NCBI GenBank assembly: GCA_029783825.1
Contig: JAREIK010018707.1
Location: forward strand, 1-64,000
Length of the DNA stretch: 64,000 nucleotides
Reading direction: 5' to 3'
From: Sapria himalayana
Lineage: Eukaryota; Streptophyta; Magnoliopsida; Malpighiales; Rafflesiaceae
Part shown: positions 39,311 to 51,831 of the stretch, piece after piece
How positions within the stretch are numbered: position 1 is the stretch's first letter
Layout of the letters: each line of letters opens with the position of its first letter
Position numbers and translations under genes: made by a program
Notes under the pieces: model-generated
Database searches by the model: none
What the model was told of the DNA's origin: nothing
Seen by the model: the letters and a program-made list of their open reading frames with translations, nothing else

Positions 39311-40335
39311 ATAAAAACTATAAACTACTTAATGCCTAAACGATTAAATCATTAAACTCCTAAACCTCAAAACCCTTAAATACTTAAACATTTAAACCAT
39401 CTTTAAAGGTTTAAGTATTTATAAATAATATATAAATATCTATCAATAAATAATAGTTTATTAATTTATTTTTTTATCATTATTATATTTATATTTAGTT
39501 TATTAAAACCTATCAATAAAATAGTTTATTTTTAATTTACATGATATATAATCATTAAGTTTATTATAACTAAATATTGTATTCACATTTGAAAAGAATT
39601 TAAAAATTATTATATTTATAAAGATTATAACCTTCAAAATTGATAAAAAATTTGAAAAATAATTTTTTTGTTATTTCATTATTTGAATAAAACATATAAA
39701 CTACTAAATGCCTAAACACTTAAATCACTAAACTCCTAAACTCATAAATACTTAAACCATTAAACTAGTATACCCTAAATAATTAATCATAAATCTCATT
39801 TTTATTTGTATTCATTATAATTTTAATATTCATTATAATTATTTATTAGTTTATTTTTATGGAAATATTAATTGCAAAATAAAATTATGAATGAGACAAA
39901 TATAATTTAAATAATTTATCTTCATCAAAAAAATTTATAAGCTTATAAAAAGAATCAAAAATAAAAAAATAAAAAATTATTATTTAGTAATATATTTTTC
40001 TTTGATTTTGAATCGTTTTAGGTTTTGCAAATATATTTTAATTAATATATATCTTTTTAATAATAGTTTATTAATTTATTTTATGATCAATATTATAATA
40101 TAGATAAATAAAATTATTTATATTGAATTTACATGATATTTAATTTTTATGATTATTATAATTAAATATTTTATTAACATTTGAAAAAAAATAAAAAATT
40201 ATCATATTTTCAATGGTTATAACCTTGAAAATGAGAAAAAATCATAAAAATAATTTTTTTGTTATTTGATTTTTTAAATAATACGTATAAACCACAAAAT
40301 ATCTAAATACATAAATTACTAAAATCCTAAAACTT
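39311..40335 (+). repeat. Satellite monomers BB-CC-DD (copy 1)
   Basis: The BB box near 39315 ends in aaaccatctttaaagg and then loses its linker, so the next box (CC, near 39695) follows after only about 380 bp. The DD box near 40290 is interrupted after ctaaaactt by insertion A. The same three monomers in the same order, with the same BB deletion, recur at 44105-45228. Confidence 0.82.
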
Positions 40336-40928
40336 GTTACTGCTACACCACACACACATAGCGAGGGACCACAGTACACACGTGCTCATATCCTTGTCCA
40401 TTTTGGCGTAGCATTTAGAGGGGCTAGCAAGTCCTAGAAGCAGCCACAAGTATGGGCCACCAGCTTGTAGAGTGCCCCACTAGCTAGCCGGGATGATAAC
40501 ATTCAGACAACTGACGTGACCGAGCAAAGTAGTCAGGAGAAAAGCCAGGAGTAGCTAGAAATGGGTCCCCCTAGCCCTATCAGGGAGCATAAAGTGCCAC
40601 CCAACCATCGCCCAACAGGAGTAGTGGGTAATCCATGATTAATAAGAGAGCCGGAAAAATCTGAAGCATCACCAAGCAGGGCCAGTAAGCAATGGAGTCC
40701 AGACCAGCCACATGGGAGCGTAAGATTCAAACTTGTAGTTTATGTTTGTAGTCTTATTAGTATTTTGGAATTTGTATGCACCATGTACTTGTATAGATGG
40801 ATCATGACATACTCACACACACAATCTTGTCTGTTCTCTATGTAGCATGCAATGAGGGAAACTGGACCCATAAGTATCTCTAAGTGGGGCCCATTAATGC
40901 ATTTTGTAAGTTGTGTACCTAAATGATA

Positions 40929-40964
40929 AATAAAGTGTGTATTTTCAAAAAAAAACAAAAAAAA
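40929..40964 (+). other. AATAAA plus A-rich tract (transcript-end-like), copy A
   Basis: AATAAA at 40929-40934, then gtgtgtattttc and an A-rich tract to 40964. This arrangement resembles the 3' end of a polyadenylated transcript. The same place in B has aattaaag before the tract, and C has AATAAA on its minus strand. Confidence 0.5.
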
Positions 40965-41045
40965 TCATAAACCCGAAACTTTAAATCCTAAACATTAAAC
41001 CATAAACTATAACCCTAATCCATAAACCCTAAATCCTAAATCTCA
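40965..41045 (+). repeat. Degenerate telomere-like ladder, copy A
   Basis: About ten 7-8-bp steps such as aaccctaatccataaaccct and aaatcctaaat, close to the plant telomere repeat CCCTAAA but degenerate. It lies directly behind the A-rich tract. Homologous ladders are at 46513-46596 and 61738-61812. Confidence 0.75.
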
Positions 41046-42145
41046 TGTTTTTCACTTTTATAATCAAATGAATATTTGTTACATTTAACTTGAAATTCAC
41101 AACTTTTAGGAATGTCACAGATTTATCTTTTTGTATATCTAACACAAAGTCATGACTCAAGGGGTGAGTTATGGATTCAGTCTCTTTCTTGATTTAGAAT
41201 ATTGTAGCATTAGCAATGGTCATGATTGTATATTTTGTCTATAGAACACAAAATCATATCGATGAGAATATGCCATAACTTGTGTCTCTCTGTTGAACAT
41301 ATTGTTATGGCACTAAGAATGATCATGAATACATGTTTAATCACTATAATACTGGGTCACAGTATTGGATATGACCATAGCTTGTGCATTTTATCTTTAT
41401 ATTGCAAAGTCATTGCACTAGGAATGATTGTAACTTTGGATTTTCCTCAATAGCAAAAGTCATGACCCTAGAAATAGTTAAAGCTCGAGTACTACTCTTT
41501 ATAACTTTCTAAAGCTATAATTCTTGGGATTGGAAATATCATTATGGCTTTTTCCTTTGATTAGTGACCTCAAGTGTCAATATGCATGACTAATATTTTG
41601 AGCAATAATTAAAACCTTTTATACATTTGAATATGATTCATTTACACCTTTTTGGGTATTGTGAGCTTGTATACATAACTCATTTAATATAAAAATAAAG
41701 AAATGATACTTTTCATATTCATGAGGATATAAAAATGGCTTATACATGCCAATAAAATAAATTTTTTGATTCTTGATTAAAAGAGAGCTCATACTTCCTG
41801 CCCTGCTCAAACTGCCCAGTGGCTAGTTTGTTCTAATAGACTACAAGGTGGTTATTTTTTTAGAGGTGAACTATGTTTTAAAAAAATTGCTTTGAGTGTG
41901 TGCATGAGAGATATTTTAGAAGAAATTACAATAATCAATATAAATAGCATCCTCAACAACTAGCTATTTCAACACATAGGGGTATTACTTTGGTTTAGAC
42001 TGTTAGCATGCATGAGTCAAATTACCTTTGATAGCCCAGTGATTCAACATCAAATATGATGAGACATAATAGATATAAAGTAAAAACTCCTATTATTTTG
42101 GTTATAGCTTTAGCAATCATTCTACAGTTGAGAGATGAACAAAAT

Positions 42146-44104
42146 AAATTATTTTAATTATTCAATATAATTTTAATTTTTATTTTAATTATTTATCAGT
42201 TTATTTTTATATAAATATTAATTACAACATAAATTATTAGTGAGACAGATCTAATTTTTATTAAACCGGTATATCCTAAATAATAAAGAACAAATCTCAC
42301 TTTTTTTAATTTTAATTTTAAATATTCACATTTTATTATTTATTTGTTTATTTTTATATAAATATTAATTTCAAAATAAATTATTAGTTACACAAATATA
42401 ATTTATATAAATTATTTTTCATCAAAAAATTATAGATAAACTTTTTAAAAGAAGAAAAAATATCAAAACAAAAAATTATTATATAATAATATATTTTGCT
42501 TTGCTTCTGAATCATTTTAGGTTTTGTAATTATATTATAATTGATATCTATCTTATTAATAATATATTATTAATTTATTTTTTGATCATTATTAGAATAT
42601 TTACCAATAAAATTGTTTATATTGAATTTATAGGATATATAAATATAATGATTATTATAACTAAATATTGAATTCACTTTTGAAAAAAATTTAAATATTA
42701 TTATATTTTCTATGGTTATAACCTTTGAAAATATCAAAAAAATATAAAAATAAATTTTTTGTTTTTTTATTTTTTAAATAAAACCTATAAACTACTAAAT
42801 ACATACACAGTTAAATAAGTAAACTTGTTGAACCCATAATGTCTAAATACAGTAAAAATTTATTACAAAATATTTATTACAAAATAATTATTCATTTTAA
42901 TTATTTATTAGTTTAATTTTATAGAAATATTTATTACAAAATAAATTATGAGTGTGACAAATATAATTTAAAAAATTTATTTATAATGGAATAATATATA
43001 TACGCATATAAAATAAGTAAAAATTTAAAAATTTAAAATTATTATCCAGTAATATATTTTAATTTAATTTTGAATGAATTTGGGTTTTGTAAATAATTTT
43101 TAATTAATATCTATCTTTTTATTAAAAGTTTATTAATTTAATTATTGATCATTATTATATTATTTATCAATAAGATTGTTTATATTGAATTTATATGATT
43201 TAAAATTATTAATATTATTATAACTAAATATTATATTCACATTTCAAAAAATTCTAAATATTATTATATTTTCAAAGGTTATAACCTATGAAAATGATAA
43301 GAAATTATAGAAATTTTTTTTGTTATTTTATTTTTTAAATTAAACCTATAAACCACTAAAAGCCTAAAAACATAAATTACTAAACTCTTAAACGATAAAA
43401 CCTCTAAATACTTATTCAATTAAACTGGTATAGATTAATAATAAATCATCAATCTCATTTTAATTTTTATTCAGTATAATTTTAAATTTTTATTTTAATT
43501 ATTTATCAGTTTATTTTATAGAAATATTAATTACAAAATAAATTTTTAGTGAGATAGATCTAATTTAAATTAAAATAGTATCCCTAAATAATAAATAATA
43601 ATAATAAATAATAAATAATAAATCTCATTTTTTTTCATTATAATTTTAAATATTCATTTTAATTATTTATTTGATTATTTATATATAAATTTTAATTACA
43701 GAATAAATTGAGCTAGACAAAAATAATTTATATAAATTATTTTTCATCAAAAAATTATAGATAAACTTTTTAAAAGAAAAAAAAAATTAAAACAAAAAAT
43801 TATTATATAGTAATATATTTTGCTTTGCTTCTGAATCATTTTAGGTTTTATAATTATATTTTAATTGATATCTATCTTATTAATAAAAGATTATTAATTT
43901 ATTTTTTGATCATTATTAGAATATTTATCAATAAAATTATTTATATTGAATTTACATGATATATAATTATAAAGATTATTATAACTAAATATTTTATTTA
44001 CATTTGAAAATAATTTAAATATTATTATATTTTTAAAGGTTATCATCTTTGAAAATGAGATAAAATCACAAAAATAAATTTTTTGTTATTCTATTGTATA
44101 TATA
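42146..44104 (+). repeat. Satellite Q'-R-P(truncated)-Q-R
   Basis: The satellite resumes within a Q monomer (attcaatataattttaattt). Q/R fusion near 42250-42280, a truncated P box near 42790 that breaks off at aaatacagtaaaaat, Q near 43350, Q/R fusion near 43555-43625 with an expanded taaataa run. The order Q'-R-P-Q-R after the insertion is the same as beside C (60820 down to 59340). Confidence 0.8.
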
Positions 44105-45228
44105 AAACCTATAAACAACTAAATGCCTAAATGCTTAAATCATTAAACTCCTAAACCCAAAAACCCCAAAACCCCAAAACCCATAAATACTTAAGCCATT
44201 AAACCATCTTTAAAGGTTTTGTATTTATAAATAATATATAAATATCTATCAATATATAATAGTTTATTAATTTATTTTTTAATCATTATTATATTTATAT
44301 TAATATTTAGTTTATTAATATTTATCAATAAAATTGTTAATTTTTAATTTACAATATATATAATTATTAAGTTTATTATAACTAAATATTGTATTCACAT
44401 TTGAAAAAAATTTAAAAATTATTATATTTATCAAGGTTATAACCTTCAAAATTGATATAAAATTTGAAAAATACTTTTTTTGTTATTTAATTATTTAAAT
44501 AAAACATATAACCTACTAAATGCCTAAACACTTAAATCACTAAACTCCTAAACTCATAAATACTTAAACCATTAAACCGGTATACCCTAAATAATTAATC
44601 ATATATCTCATTTTTATTTGTATTCATTATAATATCAATATTCATTTTAATTATTTATTATTTTATTTTTATAAAAATATTAATTGCAAAATAAAATTAT
44701 GATTGAGACAAATATAATTTAAATAATTTATCTTCATCAAAAAAATTTATAAGCTTATAAAAAGAATCAAAATTTTAAAAAAAAAAATAATTATTCAGTA
44801 ATATATTTTACTTTGATTTTGAATCGTTTTAGGTTTTGCAAATATATTTAATTAATATCTATCTTATTAATAATAGTTTATTAATCTATTTATGATTAGT
44901 ATTATAATATCAATCAATAAAATTATTTATATTGAATTTTCATGATATTTAATTTTTATGATTATTATAAGTAAATATTGTATTAACATTTTAAAAAAAA
45001 AATAAAAATTATAATATTTTCAAATATTATATCCTTGAAAATGAGAAAAAATCATACAAATAATTTTTTTGTTATTTAATTATTTAAATAAAACCTATAA
45101 ACCACAAAATACCAAAATACTAAACTTCTAAATTACTAAATTACTAAATTACTAAACCACAAAAATTATTTAATTTTTTTGTTATTTAATAATTATTTAA
45201 TTATTTAAATTACTAAACTTCTAAACCC
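44105..45228 (+). repeat. Satellite monomers BB-CC-DD (copy 2)
   Basis: A second copy of 39311-40335. The BB box near 44115 contains an added run of 8-bp aaaacccc steps (44152-44183). CC lies near 44510. The DD box near 45095 contains four ctaaatta steps (45128-45159), then a small internal duplication before insertion B. Offset from copy 1 is about 4.8-4.9 kb. Confidence 0.82.
45128..45159 (+). repeat. Slippage expansion of the 8-bp satellite step
   Basis: Three exact copies of ctaaatta followed by ctaaacca, in perfect 8-bp register with the box. The matching monomer before insertion A has a single such step, so the extra units were added by slippage. Confidence 0.93.
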
Positions 45229-45964
45229 TGATACTGCTGCACCACACACATAGCAATGTACCACAATACACACGTGCACATATCTTGTCCATTTTGGTGT
45301 AGCATTTAGAGGGGCCAACAAGTCCTGGAAGCAACCAAAAGTATGGGCCACCAGTATGTAGATGGCCCCGCTAGCAAGCCGGGATGATAACATACAGACA
45401 ACTGGTGAGTAGAACAAAGTGGTCGGGAGTAAACCCAGGAGTAGCTTGGAGTGGGTCCAACCAGCCCTATCAGGCAGCATAGAGGGTCACCCAACCATCA
45501 CCGAACATGAGTAGCGGGTAATCCAAGATTAATTGGAGAGCCGGAAATATCCGAAGCATCACAAGCAGGGCCAGTAAACAATGGAGTCCAGACCAGCCAC
45601 ACGGGAGTGAAAGATTCAAACTTGTAGTTTATGTTTGTAGTCTTATTTGTATTTTTGACTTTGTATGCACCATGAACTTGCAGAGACGGATCATGACATA
45701 CTCACACACACAATCTTGTCTGTTCTCTATGTAGCATGCAATGAGGGCAACTAGACCCATGAGTATCTCTAAGTGGGGCCCACTAATGCATTTTGTAAAT
45801 ACACATTAGGCGATGCTACACTCCCGGGAGCAAAAGACCCATCTTTATAGAATTTTGTAATTTTACTTGTATTCTAGCTTGGTTGTACGCGTAGATAATT
45901 AGACTATGAGATGGACCTCATCACACATGCACACTGATGCATGCATATTTTTTGATATTTTGTC

Positions 45965-46330
45965 GGTTCAATATACAGCCACTTCTTGGAGCTCGAGAGG
46001 AAGCATTCTAACCCAAGAGATACTCTTTTGAGGATCATTGGAGCAAAAGAATGTGGAATTCAGAGATTAGAATGAATTGACAAAGTGCCGTAGATATGGA
46101 CTTGTGGATTTATGGGTATTAAGTTTTACATGTATTCGATTGCATAGCAATGACATAGGCAAATGGTTGATGTTGCATGCACACACATGTACAATCTTAT
46201 ATTTCATAGTTTTAATATGGTGCATCGTTCAGGTTCCTCCAAAAGGTTTTGACAAATCAGAATGGAAAGGACGCAGTGCGCATAAAAACTCAATGTCAAC
46301 TCTAAAGTCCAGGAATGCCAGGTGATTTAG
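45965..46330 (+). pseudogene. Possible captured two-exon gene fragment, copy B
   Basis: A candidate exon ends at 46065 (ggaattcagag); a second starts at 46233 after tgcatcgttcag. Joining them keeps one frame that reads DTLLRIIGAKECGIQR and then NGKDAVRIKTQCQL before a TAA. In C the donor is an intact GTGAGA, while here it reads attaga, so this copy could not be spliced as shown. I do not recognise the peptide. The alternative is chance: an 82-codon frame from 46077 runs through the intron-like part and resembles nothing known. Confidence 0.35.
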
Positions 46331-46512
46331 TTGTATTCGTAGGCTTGGAATTATTAGGCTTTATGTTTTTTTATATATTTATGCATAGAATCATTAAGGT
46401 GCATAGGATTTGGTGGGCTGGCCTAAATTAGTCTGCTTTTTAGTCTCTTATATGTTGTGTGCCTAAATGATAATTAAAGTGTGTATTTTCCCCAAAAAAA
46501 AGCAAAAAAAAA

Positions 46513-46596
46513 CCATAAAATCTAAACTTTAAATCCTAAACATTAAATGATAAACAATAACCCTACTACATAAACCCTAAATCCTAAATCTCATGT
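46513..46596 (+). repeat. Degenerate telomere-like ladder, copy B
   Basis: Same ladder as at 40965-41045 (acataaaccctaaatcctaa and similar), following the A-rich tract at 46494-46512. Confidence 0.75.
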
Positions 46597-48089
46597 TTTG
46601 CACTTTTATAATCAAATGATTAAGTGTTATATTTAAATTGAAATTCACAACTTTTAGGACTGTCACAGATTTATCTTTTTGTATATGTAACACAAAGTCA
46701 TGACACAAGGGGTGAGTTATGAATTCAGTTCTTTCTTGCTTTAGATTATTCTAGCATTAATAATGGTCATGATTGTATATTTTGTCTCTAGAAAACAAAA
46801 TCATATCGATGAGAATATGCCATAACTTGTGTCTCTCTGTTAAACATATTGTTATGGCACTAAGAATGATCATGAATACATATGTAATCACTATAATACT
46901 GGGTCACAGTATTGGATATGACCATAGCTTGTGAATTTTATCTTTATATTGCCAAGTCATTGCAATAGGAATGATTGTAAACTTTGGACATTCCTCGAGA
47001 GCAAAAGTCATGACCCTAGAAATAGTTAAAGCTCGAGTACTACTCTTTATAACTTTATATAGCTAAAATTCGTGGGATTAGAAATATCACTATGGCTTTT
47101 TCCTTTGATTTGTGACATCAAGTGTCAATATGCAAGACTAATATTTTGAGCAATGATTAAAACCTTTTATACATTTGAATACGATTCATTTACACCTTTT
47201 TGGGTATTGTGAGCTTGCATACATAACTCATTTAATATAAAAAAAAAAGAAATGATACTTTTCATATCCATTAGGATATAAAAAAAGGCTTAGACATGCC
47301 AATAAAATAATTTTTTTGATTCTTGATTGAAAGAGAGCCCATACTTCCTGCCATGCTCAAACCACCCTTGGGCTAGTTTGTTCTAATAGGCTACAAGGTT
47401 GTTATTTTTTTAGAGGTGAACTATGTTTTAAAAAAATTGCTTTGAGTCTGTGCATGAAAGATATTTTTGAAGAAATTACAATAATCAATATAAATAGCAT
47501 CCTCAACAACTAGCAATTTCAACACATAGGGGGACAACTTTGGTTAGTCTGTTAGCGTACATGAGTAAAATTACCTTTGATAGCCCAGTGATTCAACATC
47601 AAATATGATGATACATAATAGAGATAAAGTAAAAGATCCTATTATTTTGGTTAGAGCTTTAGAAATCATTCTAGAATTGAGAGAGGAAAAAAATAAATTA
47701 TTTTAAATATTCAATATAATTTTAATTATTATTTTAATTATTTATCATTTATTTTTATAAAAATATTAATTACAAAATAAATTATTATTGAGACAGATCT
47801 AATTTAAATAAAACTGGTACATCCTAAATAATAAAGAATAAATCTCATTTTTTTTCCATTTAAATTTTAAATATTAATTTAGTTATTTATTTGTTTATTT
47901 TTATATAAATATTAATTACAAAATAAATTATGAGTTACACAAATTTAATTTATATAAATTATTTTTCATCAAAATAACATAGATATACTTTTTAAAATAA
48001 TAAAAATTTCAAAACAAAAAGTTAATATATAGTAATATATTTTGCTTTTCTTCTGAATAATTTTAGGTTTTGTAATTATATTATAATTG

Positions 48090-48230
48090 ATATCTATCAA
48101 TAAAATAATAATAATAGTTTATATTTATCAATAAAATAAAAATATTTATATTTTATATTGAATTTATTTTTTTTGATATATAATAGAATATTTTATATTG
48201 AATTTATTTTAATAATAGCTTATTAATTTA
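48090..48230 (+). repeat. Scrambled satellite linker
   Basis: Short blocks from one monomer (atctatcaataaaat, tatattgaattta, gatatataa) recur two or three times within 140 bp in mixed order, between an R and an S monomer. It looks like a repair scar. At the mirrored place near the right insertion an additional P-Q-R unit is present, so a loss or template switch occurred on one arm. Confidence 0.6.
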
Positions 48231-51200
48231 TTTTTTGATCATTATTAGAATATTTATCAATAAAATAGTTTATATTGAATTTATATGATATATAAATATA
48301 ATGAATATTATAACTAAATATTGCATTCACTTTTAAAAAAAATTAAAAAATTATTATATTTTCAAAGGTTATAACCTTAAAAAATGAGAAAAAATAATAA
48401 AAATAAATTTTTTGTTATTTCATTTTTTTAATTAAAACCTATATATCATTAAATGTTTACTTACTTAAATTAGTAAGCTTATAAATCCCGAAACCCCTAA
48501 ATACATAAACCTTATAACAACTATATACTACATAATAAATAATAAATCTCATTTTTATATCTATTTATTATAATTTTAAATATTCATTTTAATTATTTAT
48601 AGTTTAATTTTTTAGAAAAATTAATTACAAAATAATTTCGAGTGAGACAAATATTATTTAAATAATTTATTTTAATAAATAAAAATATAAGCTCATAAAA
48701 ACAAAAAAAAATTTAAATATTAAATATTATTATTTAGTAATATATATGGATTTGAATTTGAATCATTTTGTGTTATGTAAATATATTTTTATTAATATTT
48801 ATATTATTAATAATAGTTTATTAATTTAATTTTTGATCATTATTATAATATATATCATTAAAATTATTTATATTGAATTTATGTGATATATAATTAGTAA
48901 GATTAATATAATTATACATGGTATTCACATTTCAAAAAATTTTAAAAATTATTTTATTTTCAAACGTTATAACCTTTGAAAATCAGAAAAAATCTAAAAA
49001 AAAAATTTTATTTTTATTATATAAATAAAACCTATAAACCACTAAATACCTAAAAACATAAATTGATAAACTCCTAAATGACAAAACTTCTAAATAATCA
49101 AACCATTAAACTGGGATAACACATAGTATAAATCATATATCTCATTTTAATTTGTATTCATTATAATTTTAAATATTCATTTTAATTATTTATTAGTTTA
49201 TTTTTTATAGAAATATTAATTACAAAATAAATAATGAGGGAGACAACTATAATGTTAATAATTTATTTTTAATCAAAAAAAAAATATATAAACTTATAAA
49301 AAGATGTACAAATTTAAAAACAAAAATTATTATTTTGTAATATATTTTACTTTGATTTTGAATCATTATATATAGGTTTTGCAATTATATTTTAATTGCT
49401 ATCAATCTATTAAGAATAGTTTATTAATTTATTATTTGATCATTTTATAATATCCACAATAAAATTACTTATATTGAATTTAAATGTCTTATAATTATTA
49501 AGATTATTAAACTAAATATTATATTTACATTTGAAATAAATTTAAAAATTATTATATTTTCGAAGGTTATAACCTTCAAAAATGATAAAAAATCACAAAA
49601 ATAATTTTTATTATTTTATTATTTAAATAAAACTTATAAACCACTAAATGCTTAAACATTTAAATCACTAGACTCCTAAACCCCAAAACCCCCTAAATAC
49701 TTAAACCATTAAACCTATATAACCTAAATAATAAATAATAAATCTTATTTTTATTTATATTCATTATAATTTTAAATATTCATTTAATTATTTTTTAGTT
49801 TATTTTTTTTGAAATATTAATTACAATATAAATAAAGAGTGAGACATATATAATTTAATTAAATTATTTTTTATGAAAAAAATATAAGCTTATAAAATAA
49901 ACAAAATTCAAAAATTGAAAATTTTATTTAGTAATATAATTTACTTTGATTTTGAATTATTTTGGGTTCTGCAAATATATTTTAATTAATATTTGTCTTA
50001 TTAATAATAGTTTATTAATTTATTTGTTGATCATCAAATAATATGTATTAATAAATTTTTTTATATTGAATTTACATCAAATATAATTATTAGATTATTA
50101 TAACTAAGTATCGTATTCATATTTTAGAACTATTAAAAAATTAATATATTTTTTAAAGGTCTTAACCTTTGAAAATCACGAAAATACATAAAATTAAATT
50201 TTTTGTTATTTAATTGATTAAATAAAACCTATAAATCAATAAATAAAACCTAAATGTGTAATCATATAAATCAATAAACTCATTAACCCCAAAACCACAA
50301 AAATTTAAACAATTAAATAGGTATACCCTAAATAATAAATCATAAATCTCATTTTTATTAGTATTCATTACAATTTAAAATTTACATTTTAATTATTTAT
50401 ATGTTTATTTTTATAGAAATATAAATTAAAAATTAAATTATTAGTGAGACAAATATAATTTAAATATTTTATTTTTCATCAAAAACTATATAGGCTTATA
50501 AATGGATACAAAACTTAAAAAATTTAAAATTAATATTTCGTAAAATATTTCACTTTGATTTTGAATCATTTTAGGTTTTGAAAATATATTTTAACCAATA
50601 TTTATTTTATTAATAATTTTTTATTGCTTTATATGATCATTATTATAATATATATTAATAAAATAGTTTATATTTAATTTATATGATATATAATTATTAT
50701 GATATTATAACTATATAGTATAATCGCTTTTCAAAAAAAAAATTATAAATTATTATATTTTCAAAGGTTATAACATTCAAAAATGAGAAAAAAAACAAAA
50801 ATAATTTTTTTTTATTTTATTTTTTATATAAAACCTATAAACCACTAAATGACTAAATTCTAAAATGTCTAAACACCTAAACCCCGAAGCCGATAAATAC
50901 TTAAAACATTAAATTAATATAGTCCAAAAAATAAATCATAAATCTAATTTTTATTAGTATTCATTATAATTTTAAATATTGACTTTAATTATTTATCAGT
51001 TTATTTTTATAGAAATATTAATTACAAAATAAATTATTAGTTCGACATATATAGTTTAAATATTTTATTTTTCATTAAAAAAATGCTAATAAAAAAGGTA
51101 AATTTTAAAAATAAATAATTATTATTTAGTAATATAGCTTATTTTGATTTGAATCATTTTAGATTTTACAATTATATTGTAATTTATAATCATTTTTATA

Positions 51201-51799
51201 AATACTCGTTTATTAATTTATTTATTGATCATTATTATAATATTTATCAATAAAATTATTTATATTGAGTTACATTATATATAATTATTAAGATTATTAT
51301 AACTAAATAATATATTCACATTTAAAAAAATTAAAAATTATTATATTTTCATAGGTTTTAACCTTCAAAAATTTAAAAAAATCATAAAATTAAATTTTTT
51401 GTTTTTTCATTCTTTAAATAAAACTATAAACTCGTAAACCTTAAATATCAATTTAAATAATTATTCTAATATTAATTACCAAATAAATTATGACTGATAC
51501 AAATATAATTTAAATAATATATTTTTCATCAAAAAAAATATAAGCTTATAAAAAGAAGAAAAAACAAAAAAAATTATTATTTAGTTATTAATTTTACTTG
51601 GATTTTGAATATTTTTAGGTTTTATAATTATATTTTAATTTATATCTATCATATTAATAATAGCATATTAATTATTTTTTGATAATTTATATCATATCTA
51701 TCAATAAAATTGTTTATATTTAGTTTATATTATATATAATTATAATGATTTTTATTACTAAATATTGTAGTTACATTTTTTAAAAAATTTTAAATAATT

Positions 51800-51831
51800 A
51801 CATTTTCAAAGGTTATAACCTTTGAAAATGT
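51800..51831. repeat. 32-bp perfect palindrome (satellite core, CATTTT variant)
   Basis: Centred on GGTTATAACC between 51815 and 51816, arms acattttcaaaggtta with no mismatch. Confidence 0.97.

Larger units (their letters stand above)
40336..42145 (+). repeat. Insertion A: copy of an unclassified 2.3-2.5-kb element (internally deleted)
   Basis: Normal-GC sequence replacing part of a DD/Q satellite monomer. It shares with B (45229-47695) and C (60821-63112, reverse) the outer part starting tactgc.gcaccacacaca, the blocks gcatttagaggggc and ggagtccagaccagccaca, an A-rich tract, a telomere-like ladder and a distal 1.1-kb part rich in TCATGAC motifs. A lacks about 655 bp present in B and C. The deletion joint is a single TTGTAA at 40903-40908, while C has TTGTAA at both edges. 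No terminal inverted repeat, LTR or target duplication was found, and no protein family was recognised. Confidence 0.85.
45229..47695 (+). repeat. Insertion B: fullest copy of the unclassified element
   Basis: About 2.47 kb of normal-GC sequence between a DD box and a Q monomer, with the same two junctions as A. Outer part 45229-45798 is shared with A and C. Part 45799-46453 is missing in A and holds a possible spliced exon pair. The A-rich tract is 46494-46512, the telomere-like ladder 46513-46596, and the TCATGAC-rich distal part 46597-47695. No LTR, terminal repeat or transposase was recognised. It could be a retro-inserted chimeric transcript, a Helitron-like capture, or ordinary genomic DNA joined to the satellite. 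Confidence 0.85.

Noticed and set aside
40533..40958. Open frames on the minus strand in the outer part of insertion A, and relatives in B (45205-45494) and C (62495-63125)
   Set aside because: The frames are not kept between copies, overlap each other in different phases, and show no domain.
40965..41045. True interstitial telomere tract
   Set aside because: Steps are degenerate and of mixed 7-8-bp spacing. There is no run of exact CCCTAAA repeats, so only telomere-like is justified.
41226..41453. Open frame repeated in insertion A (75 codons) and C (61373-61555)
   Set aside because: The similarity follows from the copies being duplicates. The frame lies on degenerate TCATGAC-type repeats and resembles no protein.
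40336..42145. Insertion A/B/C as a Helitron or LTR element
   Set aside because: I found no consistent TC...CTRR ends with hairpin, no TG...CA repeats and no target duplication. B has a ctag near one end but A does not. Left unclassified.
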